The notes: generated by a model from the sequence alone, not told the origin. A stretch of 43,510 bases of DNA from Gammaproteobacteria bacterium RIFCSPHIGHO2_12_FULL_35_23 (GCA_001801465.1 MGXT01000024.1:1-43510); one strand, 5' to 3'. Positions 1 to 10,446 are shown, numbered from the stretch's first letter. Numbers and translations: made by a program.

Positions 1-229
1 TAATTATTATTAAAGAAATAGATTATAATTTAGTCAACCTGGAAAGACAAGGTTGATGTTAACTTGTTGATATTAAAGTATAGTTGTAATTAATAAAAAC
101 TTTAACGTAACTTGTTTTTCTTATCAATGCAATCTAGCAGAATTAATTTAAACTATTTGGATTAATACTAAGCGCTATTACGTATAACAATAACTACTCG
201 AAAAATAGTAAAAAGAATATTGATAAATT
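1..229. other. Upstream non-coding stretch
   Basis: This is AT-rich sequence with no convincing reading frame. A 7-bp inverted repeat, TCAACCT (34-40) with AGGTTGA (50-56), could form a small hairpin. It has no T-tract on either strand, so I do not call it a terminator. No good promoter or ribosome binding site could be assigned to the gene at 230. Confidence 0.4.
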
Positions 230-1027
230 ATGACTAACCAAAAATCTCTTAATCGCGAACAATATCAAGATTCTTCTCAATATGATATTCGTACTGAGAT
301 ATTGAAATTTGGAAGTCATCCTCTTTCTCCTTGGCAGTGGTTGGCAAAACAGTATGATTTTTCTTCAGCAAAAACTATATTAGAGCTAGGTTGTGGCAAT
401 GGACTTTTTTGGCAAGTAGCGGCATCTTTATTGACCCCTCAACAAACTGTAGTAGCAACCGATTTTTCAGCGGGAATGTTAGCAGCTAGCCAAACAAATT
501 TAAAAAATATACCGCAGGCTAAGCAGTTTTCTTATCAGGTTGAAGATGCAGAGCAGCTTTCTTTTAGTGAGAATCATTTTGAGGTAGTTTTAGCCCATTT
601 GTTGATGCACCTTTTATCTTCGCCACTACAAGCACTGCATGAAATTAAACGTATGTTAACGCCAGGAGGTTTTGCAGGGATAACAGTTTTTCCAAACGAT
701 TTTATGCAAAGTATTTTTATTTTAGCAAATGAGTTATTACCGCAAAGTCATTATAAAAGTGCAGCGGAAAAATGTTCAGTGAATGTCTTAGAAAGGGAGC
801 TAACTAAGCTATTTTCACGAATAGAAAAACTAGAATATGTTAATCATTTAAAAATCACAGAAAGCGTTAAGGTTGTCCAATTTATTCGTTCTACTTCCAT
901 GGCGAAGCAACATAATCTGACAGAGGATTATATTGAGTGTCTAACTAATAAGGCAGATCAGTTAATTAGTAGCCTGGGTGCTTTAGTTACTAGTTTTAAA
1001 TTAACATTGTTTATTGTTACTAAATAG
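230..1027 (+). CDS. Class I SAM-dependent methyltransferase, substrate unknown
   Basis: The 265-residue protein has the Rossmann-fold signature of class I methyltransferases (Methyltransf_11 type). The glycine-rich SAM-binding motif I, ILELGCGNG, lies at residues 50-58. An acidic strand end, VVATDFS, follows at about 74-80, then AEQLSFSENHFEVV near 107-120, and the motif RMLTPGG near 143-149. No membrane segment or signal peptide is evident, so it should be cytosolic. The C-terminal third has no recognisable substrate-binding domain, so a small-molecule, lipid or quinone substrate cannot be chosen. It stands alone: about 190 bp separate it from secG, and it occupies the place where tpiA lies in many gammaproteobacteria. 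The start has no clear Shine-Dalgarno sequence, so the N-terminus is provisional. Family assignment is firm; the role is unknown. Confidence 0.85.
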   Translation: MTNQKSLNREQYQDSSQYDIRTEILKFGSHPLSPWQWLAKQYDFSSAKTILELGCGNGLFWQVAASLLTPQQTVVATDFSAGMLAASQTNLKNIPQAKQFSYQVEDAEQLSFSENHFEVVLAHLLMHLLSSPLQALHEIKRMLTPGGFAGITVFPNDFMQSIFILANELLPQSHYKSAAEKCSVNVLERELTKLFSRIEKLEYVNHLKITESVKVVQFIRSTSMAKQHNLTEDYIECLTNKADQLISSLGALVTSFKLTLFIVTK

Positions 1028-1221
1028 CTTTTAAAAGATTAAAAATTAAACATAAAGCAATAAATGTTAAAAATTAACCAACTTTTTAAAGGAAATAATA
1101 ATATCAATGAGTTTATAAAAATTAATCCCCCCACTTTCTTAAAAAACACTTCATTCTTTGAATAACTTGAGTGATAATATGCCTCTTTTTTATGAGCCCA
1201 TAACAAAATAGGCAAATAATT

Positions 1222-1611
1222 ATGCAACAAATTATTTTAATTATTCATGTCGCTTTTGCATTAGCACTGATTATTTTGATACTACTACAACAAGGGAAAG
1301 GTGCTACGGTAGGTGCATCATTTGGTGCGGGGGCCTCTCAAACTATTTTTGGTAGTCAAGGTGCTGGCTCTTTTATGATGAAGATAACGGCTTTTTTCGC
1401 CTTAGTCTTTTTTATCACTAGTCTAGTATTAGGTCATTTTGCTAATGCGCAATTAGTCGCTGACCAAAAAGCAAGTATTCTTTCTAATGTTGAAAAAATT
1501 TCTCAAATGCAAACGCAAGAGCAAGGTGCAGCACAAAACGCTGCCATGCAAATTAATGAGATGCCGCAGTCTGGGCTTTCACAGACTAGTAATAATGGGC
1601 AAAGTAATTAA
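1222..1611 (+). CDS. secG: Protein-export membrane protein SecG
   Basis: SecG is the small accessory subunit of the SecYEG translocon in the inner membrane and helps SecA-driven preprotein export. The 129-residue protein starts with a hydrophobic helix (about residues 3-21) ending in LLQQGKGA. This is followed by the Gly/Ala/Ser-rich loop GASFGAGASQTIFGSQGAGSF and a second helix (about 53-72), which is the standard two-helix SecG architecture. The C-terminal tail is Gln/Asn-rich and probably disordered. It is followed by tRNA-Leu and then nuoA, an order seen in many gammaproteobacteria, usually with tpiA upstream. Here tpiA is not upstream. The SD is weak (AGGC before the ATG). A possible -10 box, GATAAT, lies at 1173-1178 but its -35 partner is poor. 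Confidence 0.93.
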   Translation: MQQIILIIHVAFALALIILILLQQGKGATVGASFGAGASQTIFGSQGAGSFMMKITAFFALVFFITSLVLGHFANAQLVADQKASILSNVEKISQMQTQEQGAAQNAAMQINEMPQSGLSQTSNNGQSN

Positions 1612-1667
1612 CTGCTTATTACAGAAGAGTAAGAAACGCAATAACTGAGAAAGGCTAGAGTTAATTT

Positions 1668-1752
1668 GCCGAAGTGGTGGAATTGGTAGACACACCATCT
1701 TGAGGGGGTGGCGGCGTAAGCCGTGCCGGTTCGAGTCCGGCCTTCGGCACCA
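1668..1752 (+). tRNA. tRNA-Leu (anticodon GAG)
   Basis: An 85-nt cloverleaf with encoded CCA end. The acceptor strands GCCGAAG (1668-1674) and CTTCGGC (1742-1748) pair fully. The anticodon stem is CCATC (1695-1699) with GGTGG (1707-1711), and the loop TTGAGGG carries the anticodon GAG at 1702-1704. The long variable arm expected of a class II tRNA is present (GGCGTAAGCC region), and the T arm contains GGTTCGAGTCC. The discriminator base is A1749 and CCA is 1750-1752. It reads CUC and CUU leucine codons. It lies between secG and nuoA on the same strand, so it may be cut out of a longer transcript. Confidence 0.97.
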
Positions 1753-1816
1753 GCTTGCATAGCTTGAGTGGGTGCTTTACTATTGGGTTCTAGACAGCGC
1801 GATAGGATATAGGTAA

Positions 1817-2173
1817 ATGTTAGAAAATTACTTCCCAATTTTGGTTTTTTTAGGGGTGGGTATATTTATTGGTCTTGCACCTTTAGCCTTGGGCCGATTG
1901 CTGGGGCCTCATAAACCGGATGCTGAAAAAAACTCTCCTTATGAATGTGGTTTTAATGCTTATGAAGATGCACGTATGCCATTTGATGTGCGTTTTTATC
2001 TCGTTGCTATACTATTTATTATTTTCGATTTGGAAACAGCTTTTTTAGTTCCGTGGGCGGTTATCATTCATAAAATGAGCTGGCTGGCGTTTTTTGGTAT
2101 GGGCGTTTTTTTATTACTACTATTGATAGGTTTTATTTATGAATGGAAAAAAGGAGCGCTGGAATGGGAATAG
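1817..2173 (+). CDS. nuoA: NADH-quinone oxidoreductase subunit A
   Basis: NuoA is a small membrane-arm subunit of respiratory complex I that helps form the quinone-site interface. The 118-residue protein has three hydrophobic helices (about 7-27, 62-82 and 87-108). It also has the family hallmarks: the loop KNSPYECGF near residues 38-46 with its conserved cysteine, and the acidic segment FIIFDLE near 68-74. Length is normal for the family. It is the first gene of the nuo operon, 64 bp after tRNA-Leu, and its end overlaps nuoB by 10 bp, consistent with translational coupling. Confidence 0.96.
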   Translation: MLENYFPILVFLGVGIFIGLAPLALGRLLGPHKPDAEKNSPYECGFNAYEDARMPFDVRFYLVAILFIIFDLETAFLVPWAVIIHKMSWLAFFGMGVFLLLLLIGFIYEWKKGALEWE

Positions 2174-2637
2174 CGCAAAAACAAAAAGGGTTTGTATTAA
2201 CTTCCGTTGATAAGTTAGTAACTTGGGCTAGAACAGGCTCGATGTGGCCGATGACTTTTGGTTTAGCTTGTTGTGCAGTAGAAATGATGCATACGGGTGC
2301 TGCAAGATATGATTTAGATCGTTTTGGGATTATGTTTAGGCCTAGCCCAAGGCAATCAGATGTGATGATTGTAGCAGGTACTTTATGTAACAAAATGGCA
2401 CCTGCATTACGTAAAGTGTATGATCAAATGCCTGAGCCTCGTTGGGTCATTTCCATGGGTTCGTGTGCTAATGGTGGGGGTTATTACCACTATTCTTATT
2501 CAGTAGTCAGAGGTTGTGATCGCATAGTGCCGGTAGATATTTATGTACCAGGTTGTCCGCCAACCGCTGAAGCTTTGTTATATGGCATCTTGCAGCTGCT
2601 TAATAAAATTAAAGGCAAAGCCATCATTGAGCGATAG
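2164..2637 (+). CDS. nuoB: NADH-quinone oxidoreductase subunit B (N2 cluster)
   Basis: NuoB carries the terminal [4Fe-4S] cluster N2, which passes electrons to quinone at the base of the peripheral arm. All ligands are visible: the tandem cysteines C36-C37 in [10 protein letters not shown], the Cys of [10 protein letters not shown] and the Cys of [12 protein letters not shown] chose the ATG at 2164 (158 residues, beginning MGIAQKQKG) over an in-frame upstream ATG at 2143. AAGGAG at 2151-2156 sits 7 bp before 2164, whereas the upstream start has no SD and would add seven unneeded residues. The start lies inside the end of nuoA. Confidence 0.96.
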   Translation: MGIAQKQKGFVLTSVDKLVTWARTGSMWPMTFGLACCAVEMMHTGAARYDLDRFGIMFRPSPRQSDVMIVAGTLCNKMAPALRKVYDQMPEPRWVISMGSCANGGGYYHYSYSVVRGCDRIVPVDIYVPGCPPTAEALLYGILQLLNKIKGKAIIER

Positions 2638-2646
2638 GAATTTTTC

Positions 2647-3360
2647 ATGGTGAATATCGACATTTTAAAACAAAGTCTTAGCCAAGTATTAGGCAGCCTA
2701 GAGCATGAGCTTTTGATAGCTCAGGATGAGGTTACGCTAGAAATTGGTAAGCAGCATCTTTTAATGATTAGTGAGCAACTGCGTGATAATAAATTATTAA
2801 GTTTTGATATGCTCATGGATGTGTGTGGCGTGGATTATTTAGACTATGGTATTGCTGAATGGGAAACGCAACAAGCAACGAGTACGGGTTTTGATCGAGG
2901 CGTTGAGCATGGACTTGATCGTGAAAGAGTGATTGTTTGGCATAAGCCTCGTTTTGCAGTGGTTTATCATTTATTGTCTACAGTATACAACTATCGATTA
3001 AGAGTAAAAGTTTTCTTAACTGAAGAAGATCTGATGGTCGACTCAGTAGTAAATATATGGCCTGCAGCGAACTGGTTTGAACGAGAAGCTTTTGACTTCT
3101 TTGGTATTTTATTTGTAAATCATCCAGATTTACGTCGGATTTTAACCGATTATGGTTTTATTGGCCATCCTTTCCGCAAGGACTTTCCATTAAGTGGAAA
3201 TGTAGAAGTTCGCTATGATGCCACAGAGGGGCGAGTTATTTATGTGCCTGTTGAAATTGAAAAACGGGTTTTGGTGCCTAAGGTAATTCGTGATGATCAC
3301 CGTTATATTTTGGAACCTACTAAGCTTTCAGGCGAAGCTGTTTGGGAGCAAAAGAAATAA
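2647..3360 (+). CDS. nuoC: NADH-quinone oxidoreductase subunit C
   Basis: NuoC is the 30-kDa hydrophilic subunit of the connecting fragment of complex I and binds NuoD. The 237-residue protein contains the family signature around [24 protein letters not shown] (split here as [12 protein letters not shown] and [11 protein letters not shown]), then [15 protein letters not shown], at about residues 138-182. Unlike E. coli, where NuoC is fused to NuoD, it is a separate gene here, as in most other bacteria. Its TAA stop overlaps the ATG of nuoD by one base (TAATG), indicating coupled translation. Confidence 0.96.
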   Translation: MVNIDILKQSLSQVLGSLEHELLIAQDEVTLEIGKQHLLMISEQLRDNKLLSFDMLMDVCGVDYLDYGIAEWETQQATSTGFDRGVEHGLDRERVIVWHKPRFAVVYHLLSTVYNYRLRVKVFLTEEDLMVDSVVNIWPAANWFEREAFDFFGILFVNHPDLRRILTDYGFIGHPFRKDFPLSGNVEVRYDATEGRVIYVPVEIEKRVLVPKVIRDDHRYILEPTKLSGEAVWEQKK

Positions 3361-4613
3361 TGGCAGAAATAAAAAATTATACCTTAAATTTTGGACCTCA
3401 GCATCCAGCAGCTCACGGGGTATTACGCCTGGTTTTGGAATTAGATGGTGAAACAGTAGTAAAAGCAGATCCCCATATAGGACTTTTACATCGGGCTACT
3501 GAAAAGCTTGCTGAATCAAAACCCTTTAATCAAAGTATTGGTTATATGGATCGACTTGATTATGTTTCCATGATGTGTAATGAACACGGTTATGTCATGG
3601 CGATTGAAAAGCTCTTAGGCATTACTCCGCCGCTGCGTGCACTTTATATTCGCACAATGTTTGATGAAATTACCCGTATCTTAAATCATTTATTATGGGT
3701 TGGCGCTTTTGCTTTAGATTTGGGTGCAATGGCGGTTTTTCTGTATGCATTTAGAGAACGTGAGGATTTAATGGATTGTTATGAGGCAGTTTCGGGCGCT
3801 AGAATGCATGCAACTTATTATCGCCCCGGGGGTGTTTATCGAGATCTCCCCGAAAAAATGCCACAATATCAACCTTCAAAATGGACCAGCAAAAAAGTAT
3901 TGCAAGAACGTAATAAAGATCGACAAGGTTCTTTATTAGATTTTATTGCAGCTTTTACAGAAAGATTTCCTAAGCTTGTTGATGAATATGAAACGCTCTT
4001 AACCGATAATCGAATTTTTAAACAAAGAACGGTTAATATCAGTCCAGTTACTGCTGAGCGGGCTAAAGCATTAGGATTTACCGGTCCGATGTTAAGGGCT
4101 ACGGGCGTTGCTTGGGATTTACGTAAAAAACAACCTTATGCTGCTTATGATCGAGTTGAATTTGATATTCCAGTCGGTAAAACAGGTGACTGCTACGATC
4201 GTTACTTAGTGCGTATGGAAGAAATGCGTCAGTCGAATCGTATTATTAAGCAGTGCATTGAATGGTTGCGTCATAATCCAGGTTCTGTAATGTTAGAAGA
4301 TTATAAAGTGGTGCCACCAGATCGAGCTTTAATGAAATCTAATATGGAAGCATTAATTCATCATTTTAAATTATTTACTGAAGGTTACTGTGTGCCACCG
4401 GGTGAAGTTTATAGCGCAGTGGAGCATCCTAAAGGTGAATTTGGAGTTTATTTAATTTCAGATGGCGCTAATAAACCCTATCGATTAAAAATTCGTGCTG
4501 CTGGGTTTGCCCATTTGGCTGCATTAGATGAGTTATCACAAGGCTATATGCTGGCTGATGTGGTAGCAATCTTAGCTAGTCAAGATATTGTATTTGGTGA
4601 AATTGACCGATAA
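3360..4613 (+). CDS. nuoD: NADH-quinone oxidoreductase subunit D
   Basis: NuoD is the 49-kDa subunit that, with NuoB, forms the quinone-reduction pocket of complex I. The family landmarks are visible: [15 protein letters not shown] near the N-terminus (His residues of the quinone pocket), [24 protein letters not shown], and the C-terminal DIVFGEIDR ending. I set the start at the ATG at 3360 (417 residues, the usual length). An upstream TTG at 3342 lies inside nuoC and would add six residues. GGGAG at 3344-3348 precedes the chosen start. The protein resembles the large subunit of [NiFe] hydrogenases but lacks the metal-binding cysteines, as expected. Confidence 0.96.
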   Translation: MAEIKNYTLNFGPQHPAAHGVLRLVLELDGETVVKADPHIGLLHRATEKLAESKPFNQSIGYMDRLDYVSMMCNEHGYVMAIEKLLGITPPLRALYIRTMFDEITRILNHLLWVGAFALDLGAMAVFLYAFREREDLMDCYEAVSGARMHATYYRPGGVYRDLPEKMPQYQPSKWTSKKVLQERNKDRQGSLLDFIAAFTERFPKLVDEYETLLTDNRIFKQRTVNISPVTAERAKALGFTGPMLRATGVAWDLRKKQPYAAYDRVEFDIPVGKTGDCYDRYLVRMEEMRQSNRIIKQCIEWLRHNPGSVMLEDYKVVPPDRALMKSNMEALIHHFKLFTEGYCVPPGEVYSAVEHPKGEFGVYLISDGANKPYRLKIRAAGFAHLAALDELSQGYMLADVVAILASQDIVFGEIDR

Positions 4614-4627
4614 TTGAGAATGAATAA

Positions 4628-5128
4628 ATGAGTGAACAAGTATTAACAGAAGCTATGCGTTGTGAAATCGATAAGGCGCTAACCAAGTTTCCAGCTGACC
4701 GAAAACGATCAGCGGCTTTATTGACGATTCATATTGTCCAAGATTTAGGAGCAGGTTGGGTCAGTCAGGAGCAGCTCGATGCTATTGCTGATTATTTAGG
4801 AGAATCCCGTGTTGCAATTTATGAAGTAGCAACTTTTTATACGATGTGTAAACGCGACCCTACTGGTCGTTATAATATCAGTGTCTGTACAAATTTACCT
4901 TGCCAGCTTTGTGGTGTAGATAAAATTGTTGAGCATTTACAAAAACGTTTAAAAATTAATTTTGGTGAAACGACTGCAGATGGAAAGTTTTCTTTAGAAG
5001 AAGCAGAATGTTTAGGTGCTTGTGTTAATGCGCCAATGTGTCAGATTGGTAAAAAATATTATGAAAACTTAACACCTGAAAAAATAGATCAGCTATTAGC
5101 TGAATTAGAAGCTGAAACCAAAAATTAA
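4628..5128 (+). CDS. nuoE: NADH-quinone oxidoreductase subunit E (N1a cluster)
   Basis: NuoE is the 24-kDa subunit of the NADH dehydrogenase module and holds the [2Fe-2S] cluster N1a. The 166-residue protein has the thioredoxin-like fold signature. The four ligands lie in SVCTNLPCQLCG (Cys-x4-Cys) and AECLGACVNAPMC (Cys-x3-Cys). The helical N-terminal half includes VAIYEVATFYTMC, typical of the family. It follows nuoD by 14 bp and precedes nuoF by 11 bp, its direct partner in the FMN-containing module. Confidence 0.96.
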   Translation: MSEQVLTEAMRCEIDKALTKFPADRKRSAALLTIHIVQDLGAGWVSQEQLDAIADYLGESRVAIYEVATFYTMCKRDPTGRYNISVCTNLPCQLCGVDKIVEHLQKRLKINFGETTADGKFSLEEAECLGACVNAPMCQIGKKYYENLTPEKIDQLLAELEAETKN

Positions 5129-5139
5129 AATGGTGAATT

Positions 5140-6423
5140 ATGGTTAATGAAGTTTGCTATCGAACCTTACATTTAGACAATCCCTGGTCGTTAGAGACTT
5201 ATCGGAAAGTGGGTGGCTATCAAGCTTTAACGCGGATTTTAACTGAGAAAATGGAGCCTGCTAAAATTGTTGAAGAATTAAAAACTTCAGGTCTTCGTGG
5301 CCGGGGAGGCGCAGGTTTTCCAACGGGTTTGAAATGGAGCTTCATTCGCCGCGATGTTCCTGGTCAAAAATATATAGTCTGTAATGCAGATGAAGGAGAG
5401 CCAGGTACTTGTAAAGATCGCGATATTTTACGGTTTAATCCTCACCAATTAATTGAAGGAATGATTGTTGGTGGCTATGTTATGGGTGCTACAGTTGGTT
5501 ACAATTATATCCGTGGCGAATATTGGGAACCTTATGAACGCATGGAAGCTGCAACATTAGAAGCAAGAGAGGCAGGATTTTTAGGGAATAATTTACTAGG
5601 ATCAGGATTTGATTTTGAGCTCTATAATACAGTTGGTTTAGGGGCTTATATCTGTGGTGAGGAAACTGCTTTGCTGAACTCTTTAGAAGGAAAAAAAGGT
5701 CAGCCACGTATCAAACCACCTTTTCCTGCTAATTTTGGATTATATGGTAAGCCGACAACAGTTAATAATGTTGAAACTATTGCTTCGGTACCAGTTATTT
5801 TAGAAAAAGGTGCAAAATGGTTTTTAGAGTTAGGTAAACCTAACAATGGAGGCACTAAAATTTTTAGTCTTTCGGGCCATGTCAATAAACCGGGTAATTT
5901 TGAAATGCCTTTAGGTACTCCTTTTCGGGTGCTTCTAGAAATGGCGGGAGGGATGAAAAATGGTAAAAGGCTTAAGGCGGTTATTCCAGGGGGTTCCTCT
6001 ATGCCGGTGTTGCCAGCTGATATTATGATGCAAACTGATATGGATTATGATTCAGTCATGAAAGCGGGTTCTATGTTAGGATCGGGGGCGATTATTGTCA
6101 TGGATGAAGATACTTGTATGGTGGGTGCTTTAGAGCGATTAGCACGTTTTTATTTTGAAGAGTCCTGTGGCCAATGTACACCGTGTCGTGAAGGAGTAGG
6201 TTGGGTCTGGCGTTTAGTTAATAAAATAAAGCAAGGTAAGGGTATGATGCAGGATATTGATACTTTACAACGTGTTGCTAAGAATGTTGAAGGTAGAACT
6301 ATTTGTGTTTTTGGCGAAGCATTTGCTTGGCCTGTTGCAGGATTTTTAAAACACTTTAGACATGAGTTTGAATATTTAGTAACTCATGGTCGCGCCATGG
6401 TAGATGATAAAGTAGCGGTTTAA
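5140..6423 (+). CDS. nuoF: NADH-quinone oxidoreductase subunit F (NADH/FMN site)
   Basis: NuoF binds NADH and FMN and carries [4Fe-4S] cluster N3; it is the electron entry point of complex I. The 427-residue protein shows the nucleotide-binding loop [13 protein letters not shown] at about residues 49-61, the FMN-site segment [15 protein letters not shown] near 87-101, and [17 protein letters not shown] near 170-186. The cluster ligands are in [12 protein letters not shown] (Cys-x2-Cys-x2-Cys) with the fourth cysteine in [10 protein letters not shown]. Length and motif order are standard. Nothing unusual was seen. Confidence 0.97.
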   Translation: MVNEVCYRTLHLDNPWSLETYRKVGGYQALTRILTEKMEPAKIVEELKTSGLRGRGGAGFPTGLKWSFIRRDVPGQKYIVCNADEGEPGTCKDRDILRFNPHQLIEGMIVGGYVMGATVGYNYIRGEYWEPYERMEAATLEAREAGFLGNNLLGSGFDFELYNTVGLGAYICGEETALLNSLEGKKGQPRIKPPFPANFGLYGKPTTVNNVETIASVPVILEKGAKWFLELGKPNNGGTKIFSLSGHVNKPGNFEMPLGTPFRVLLEMAGGMKNGKRLKAVIPGGSSMPVLPADIMMQTDMDYDSVMKAGSMLGSGAIIVMDEDTCMVGALERLARFYFEESCGQCTPCREGVGWVWRLVNKIKQGKGMMQDIDTLQRVAKNVEGRTICVFGEAFAWPVAGFLKHFRHEFEYLVTHGRAMVDDKVAV

Positions 6424-6465
6424 CTTAAATTTAAGCGTAGACTCAAAGTAAAAAATGAGAATCTT

Positions 6466-8829
6466 ATGGCAAAAATAGAAATTGATGGTAAAGAAGTAGA
6501 AACTTTACAAGGTGAAACAATTATTCAGGCAGCGGACCGGATAGGCGCTTATATTCCACGTTTTTGTTATCACCACAAGCTTTCTATTGCGGGAAATTGC
6601 CGTATGTGTTTAGTAGAAGTCGAAAAGGCACCCAAAGCCTTGCCAGCTTGTGCTACCCCTGTTGCTGAGGGTATGAAAGTATTCACTAAGACAGCTAAAG
6701 CAATGGAAGCCCAAAAAGCAGTGATGGAATTTTTATTAATTAATCACCCTTTAGATTGTCCGATCTGCGATCAAGGCGGCCAATGTGAATTGCAAGATTT
6801 ATCGATGGGTTTTGGTGCAGATACTTCTGGATTTATAGAAATAAAACGTGCAGTGCCTAACCCTGATTTGGGGCCTCTAATTGCTACAGATATGACACGT
6901 TGTATTCATTGTACGCGCTGTGTTCGTTTTGAAGAAGAGATAGCTGGCCAACGAGAATTAGGTGCCATGTTTCGTGGTGAACACATGGAGATTACTACTT
7001 ATGTTAAGCATACGGTTAAATCAGAATTATCAGGTAATGCGATTGATGTCTGTCCAGTTGGGGCTTTAACTTCTAAACCATTTCGTTTTAAAGCAAGAGC
7101 TTGGGAGCTCACGCAAACAGGTAGTATCGCTCCTCATGATTGCTTAGGATCAAATATTAATTTGGGAACTTTACGTCAAGAATTATTACGGGTTACGCCA
7201 CGTGAAAACGAGGCAATTAATGAAATCTGGCTTGCTGATCGTGATCGCTTTAGTTATGTAGGAGTGCATAGCTCAGAGCGCGTCTTATTACCTATGATCA
7301 AAAAGAATGGTGAATGGCAAAAAGTTAGTTGGCAGCAAGCTTTTGAAGTTGCTTTAGAAAGTTTACAGAAAGTATTAAATAAATCAGGTGCAGAGAGCTT
7401 TGGGGCTTTAGTCTCTCCCTCTGCTACTTGTGAAGAACATTATTTGTTGCAAGCCTTTATGCGCGGGATTGGTTCTAATAACATTGATCATCGTTTGCGC
7501 CAACAAGATTTTTCTGATCAACAAGCCGCACCTTTAATGCCAACTTTAGGCGTTAATATTAACGATATTCCGCTTCAAAACGCTATATTATTAATTGGCT
7601 CTAATATTCAAAAAGATCAGCCTATCGCTGGCTTAAAAGTAAGGCAGGCTACTTTAAAAGGCACTAAAGTTTTTGCGGTAAATCAGTTAGACTATCATTT
7701 TAATTTTAAAGTTGCCGAAAAATTAATTGTTAAGCCTAAACAAATGGTTGTCGCACTTGCTAGTATTGCAAAGGCCTTGAGTATACTGACTAATCAAGAT
7801 CATGCAGCTAAAACACTTTTTGCGGATGTCGTTGTATCAGCTGAGGCAAAAGCTATCGCTGAACAACTTTGCGCAGCAGAAAAAGCCACCATTCTTTTTG
7901 GACTGCAGGCTTGTAATCACTCACAGGCTGGCTTATTACGACAGTTAGCTGCTTTGATTGCTGAGCTAAGTGGTAAAACCTTAGGTTTTTTATCAGAGGG
8001 ATCTAATGCGCAAGGTGCTTGGTTAGCTGGGTGTGTGCCTCATCGTAGGGCAGGCGGACAGTTATTGATAAAACCTGGTCTTAATGCTGCAGAAATGTTT
8101 CAGCAACAGTTAGCAGCTTATCTCTTATTAGGGATAGAGCCTGAATTAGATTGTGCCGATAGCACCCAAGCATTAACCGCATTAAAACAAGCAGAATGTG
8201 TGATAGCCCTAACAGCTTTTGTTACCGACAGAATGAAAGAATATGCCACGGTGATTTTACCGATTGCTACCTTTGGCGAAACTTCAGGAACTTTTATTAA
8301 TATTACGGGTGAATGGCAATCATTTTCAGGGGTTGTCTCTCCCCAAGGTGAGGCACGCCCTGCTTGGAAAGTATTGCGCGTGCTAGGTAATGTATTTCAG
8401 CTAGAAGGATTTAATTATGTGGCCAGTGAAGAAGTTCTTGAGCAATTAAGACAGATTGCTGCCACGAAAGTTTTTAGTGTCAAGAAAAATCCTTTGGCAA
8501 CTTTTGCAATAGGTCCAGTGGATGATAATCACTTACAGCGGATTACAGAAGTGCCTATTTATTCAATTGATAGTTTGGTACGACAATCTGAACCTTTACA
8601 AGTGATGCAACAAAATGAAAAACTAACTGCTTTACGAGTTAATAAACACACTGCTGAAAAATTACACCTTAAAGCAAAGCAAATGGTTACCGTTAAGCAA
8701 GTGGGTAGTTTAACAATGCCCGTGGAAATTGATGAAAGAGTACCAGCAGGTTGTGTGTTGATAATGGGTGGTATTAAAGAAACTGTCCCTTTGGGTGCTG
8801 CTCAAGGATTAGTGGAAGTATTGGGGTAA
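6466..8829 (+). CDS. nuoG: NADH-quinone oxidoreductase subunit G
   Basis: NuoG is the large iron-sulfur subunit of the peripheral arm. The N-terminal ferredoxin-like domain has Cys-x10-Cys-x2-Cys (in FCYHHKLSIAGNCRMC) plus the Cys of LPACATP for N1b. The His-Cys motif NHPLDCPICDQGGQC (His-x3-Cys-x2-Cys-x5-Cys) holds N5, and RCIHCTRCVRF with DVCPVGAL holds N4. After that comes a molybdopterin-oxidoreductase-like domain with weaker conservation. Where E. coli carries the extra cysteine set for cluster N7, only one cysteine (SIAPHDCLGSN) is present, so N7 is predicted absent, as in many bacteria and in mitochondria. Length is 787 residues. Confidence 0.95.
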   Translation: MAKIEIDGKEVETLQGETIIQAADRIGAYIPRFCYHHKLSIAGNCRMCLVEVEKAPKALPACATPVAEGMKVFTKTAKAMEAQKAVMEFLLINHPLDCPICDQGGQCELQDLSMGFGADTSGFIEIKRAVPNPDLGPLIATDMTRCIHCTRCVRFEEEIAGQRELGAMFRGEHMEITTYVKHTVKSELSGNAIDVCPVGALTSKPFRFKARAWELTQTGSIAPHDCLGSNINLGTLRQELLRVTPRENEAINEIWLADRDRFSYVGVHSSERVLLPMIKKNGEWQKVSWQQAFEVALESLQKVLNKSGAESFGALVSPSATCEEHYLLQAFMRGIGSNNIDHRLRQQDFSDQQAAPLMPTLGVNINDIPLQNAILLIGSNIQKDQPIAGLKVRQATLKGTKVFAVNQLDYHFNFKVAEKLIVKPKQMVVALASIAKALSILTNQDHAAKTLFADVVVSAEAKAIAEQLCAAEKATILFGLQACNHSQAGLLRQLAALIAELSGKTLGFLSEGSNAQGAWLAGCVPHRRAGGQLLIKPGLNAAEMFQQQLAAYLLLGIEPELDCADSTQALTALKQAECVIALTAFVTDRMKEYATVILPIATFGETSGTFINITGEWQSFSGVVSPQGEARPAWKVLRVLGNVFQLEGFNYVASEEVLEQLRQIAATKVFSVKKNPLATFAIGPVDDNHLQRITEVPIYSIDSLVRQSEPLQVMQQNEKLTALRVNKHTAEKLHLKAKQMVTVKQVGSLTMPVEIDERVPAGCVLIMGGIKETVPLGAAQGLVEVLG

Positions 8830-8838
8830 GGAATAGTA

Positions 8839-9867
8839 ATGAATCTAAGTCAGGCAATTATTGAGTTAATATGGATCGTGTTAGGGATAATAGCCATTAT
8901 TGTTCCTGTGATGATCGGGGTTTTAGCATTTACTTATGCAGAGCGTAAAGTATTGGCTTTCATGCATGTACGTATTGGTCCTAATCGTGTCGGGCCTTTT
9001 GGATTTTTTCAGCCACTTGCTGATGCGATTAAATTGTTACATAAAGAAATTATTATACCAGCGGTGGCAGATAAATTTATTTTCATCTTAGCACCCGTGC
9101 TTAGTATAGCCCCAGCTTTAGCAGCTTGGGCTGTTATTCCTTTTGCCCAGGGTTGGGTACTTGCTAATATTAATGCGGGTATTTTGTATGTTTTAGCCAT
9201 GACTTCATTTGGGGCCTATGGCATTTTATTGTCTGGTTGGGCTTCCAACTCTAAATATGCCTTATTTGGCTCACTACGTAGCGCTGCACAAATGGTGGCT
9301 TATGAAATAGCCATGGGCTTTGCATTAATTGGTGTTATGTTAGCAGCGGGTTCCTTAAATCTCTCACAAATCGTTTTGGCTCAAAGTGGGGGTATTTGGC
9401 ATTGGTATTGGTTGCCGTTATTACCTTTATTTGTTGTGTATTTGATTTCAGGGGTTTCTGAAACTAATCGTGCTCCTTTTGATGTGGCGGAAGGTGAGTC
9501 TGAGATTGTGGCTGGTTATCATGTGGAATATGGCGGCATGGCTTTTGGTGTGTTCTTTTTAGCTGAGTACTCCAATATGCTGTTAATTTCTGCTTTAGTG
9601 TCTTTGTTTTTCTTAGGAGGCTGGCTATCACCGCTACAAGGAATTCCTGGTTTGGAAACGTGGTTTGCTTGGGTGCCTGGGGTCATTTGGTTTTTAATAA
9701 AAATTATTTTCTTTTCATTTTTATATTTATGGCTTCGAGCTACTTTTCCAAGATATCGGTATGACCAAATTATGCGTTTAGGCTGGAAGGTGTTAATTCC
9801 AATTACTTTAATTTGGATTGTAGTAGTGGCTGTGGCGGCAAGATTTAATTTACCGCCCTGGTGGTAA
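8839..9867 (+). CDS. nuoH: NADH-quinone oxidoreductase subunit H
   Basis: NuoH is the membrane subunit that forms the quinone channel and links the two arms of complex I. The 342-residue protein is very hydrophobic, with about eight helices. The cytoplasmic loop [18 protein letters not shown] begins at residue 35, and [16 protein letters not shown] follows it. A second charged loop, [23 protein letters not shown], is typical of the family and contains the glutamates implicated in coupling. It follows nuoG by 9 bp. Confidence 0.96.
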   Translation: MNLSQAIIELIWIVLGIIAIIVPVMIGVLAFTYAERKVLAFMHVRIGPNRVGPFGFFQPLADAIKLLHKEIIIPAVADKFIFILAPVLSIAPALAAWAVIPFAQGWVLANINAGILYVLAMTSFGAYGILLSGWASNSKYALFGSLRSAAQMVAYEIAMGFALIGVMLAAGSLNLSQIVLAQSGGIWHWYWLPLLPLFVVYLISGVSETNRAPFDVAEGESEIVAGYHVEYGGMAFGVFFLAEYSNMLLISALVSLFFLGGWLSPLQGIPGLETWFAWVPGVIWFLIKIIFFSFLYLWLRATFPRYRYDQIMRLGWKVLIPITLIWIVVVAVAARFNLPPWW

Positions 9868-9906
9868 AAAAACTTTAAGTAGGTAGTCGTAAGACGAGAG
9901 AAAGCA

Positions 9907-10398
9907 ATGGTAAAAACAATTATTAGGATAATCAAAAGTTTCACCTTGTGGGAGCTGTTTGCTGGGTTATTACTCACAGGTAAATATTTTTGGAAACGTA
10001 AGTTTACTGTCCAGTTTCCAGAAGAAAAAACTCCAGTTTCACCACGGTTTAGGGGTCTGCATGCTCTAAGACGTTATCCAAATGGTGAGGAGCGTTGTAT
10101 AGCGTGTAAACTTTGCGAAGCGGTTTGTCCAGCACTAGCCATTACCATTGATTCAGAGCAGCGTGCAGATGGTTCAAGACGAACTAAAAGCTATGAAATA
10201 GATTTGTTCAAATGTATTTATTGCGGAATGTGTGAAGAAGCTTGTCCGGTGGATTCCATTGTTTTAACTGATATGTCGCACTATCATATTGCAGAACGGG
10301 GTGAAAATATCTTAACTAAAGAAAAACTTTTGGCAATTGGGGATAAATACGAAGAACAAATTGCTGCTGCAAGAGAAGAGGAAGGCAGATATCGATGA
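9907..10398 (+). CDS. nuoI: NADH-quinone oxidoreductase subunit I (N6a/N6b clusters)
   Basis: NuoI is the 8Fe ferredoxin-like subunit that carries electrons between NuoG and NuoB. The 163-residue protein contains two Cys-x2-Cys-x2-Cys-x3-Cys-Pro motifs, [12 protein letters not shown] (from about residue 60) and [12 protein letters not shown] (from about residue 99), for clusters N6a and N6b. An amphipathic N-terminal helix precedes the RYPNGEERC segment, as usual. The C-terminal Glu/Arg-rich tail is unremarkable. Confidence 0.96.
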   Translation: MVKTIIRIIKSFTLWELFAGLLLTGKYFWKRKFTVQFPEEKTPVSPRFRGLHALRRYPNGEERCIACKLCEAVCPALAITIDSEQRADGSRRTKSYEIDLFKCIYCGMCEEACPVDSIVLTDMSHYHIAERGENILTKEKLLAIGDKYEEQIAAAREEEGRYR

Positions 10399-10446
10399 TA
10401 AACCTTTCTTCTTTAGTAATAACTCATAAGGACTTAATGGCAAACA

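Noticed and set aside
1608..1838. Minus-strand 76-residue frame across the tRNA-Leu region
   Set aside because: It lies over a confident tRNA gene and its complement; the translation is that of tRNA sequence, not a protein.
9519..9977. Minus-strand 152-residue frame over nuoH and the start of nuoI
   Set aside because: It is antisense to strongly conserved complex I genes, has no SD and no recognisable motif.
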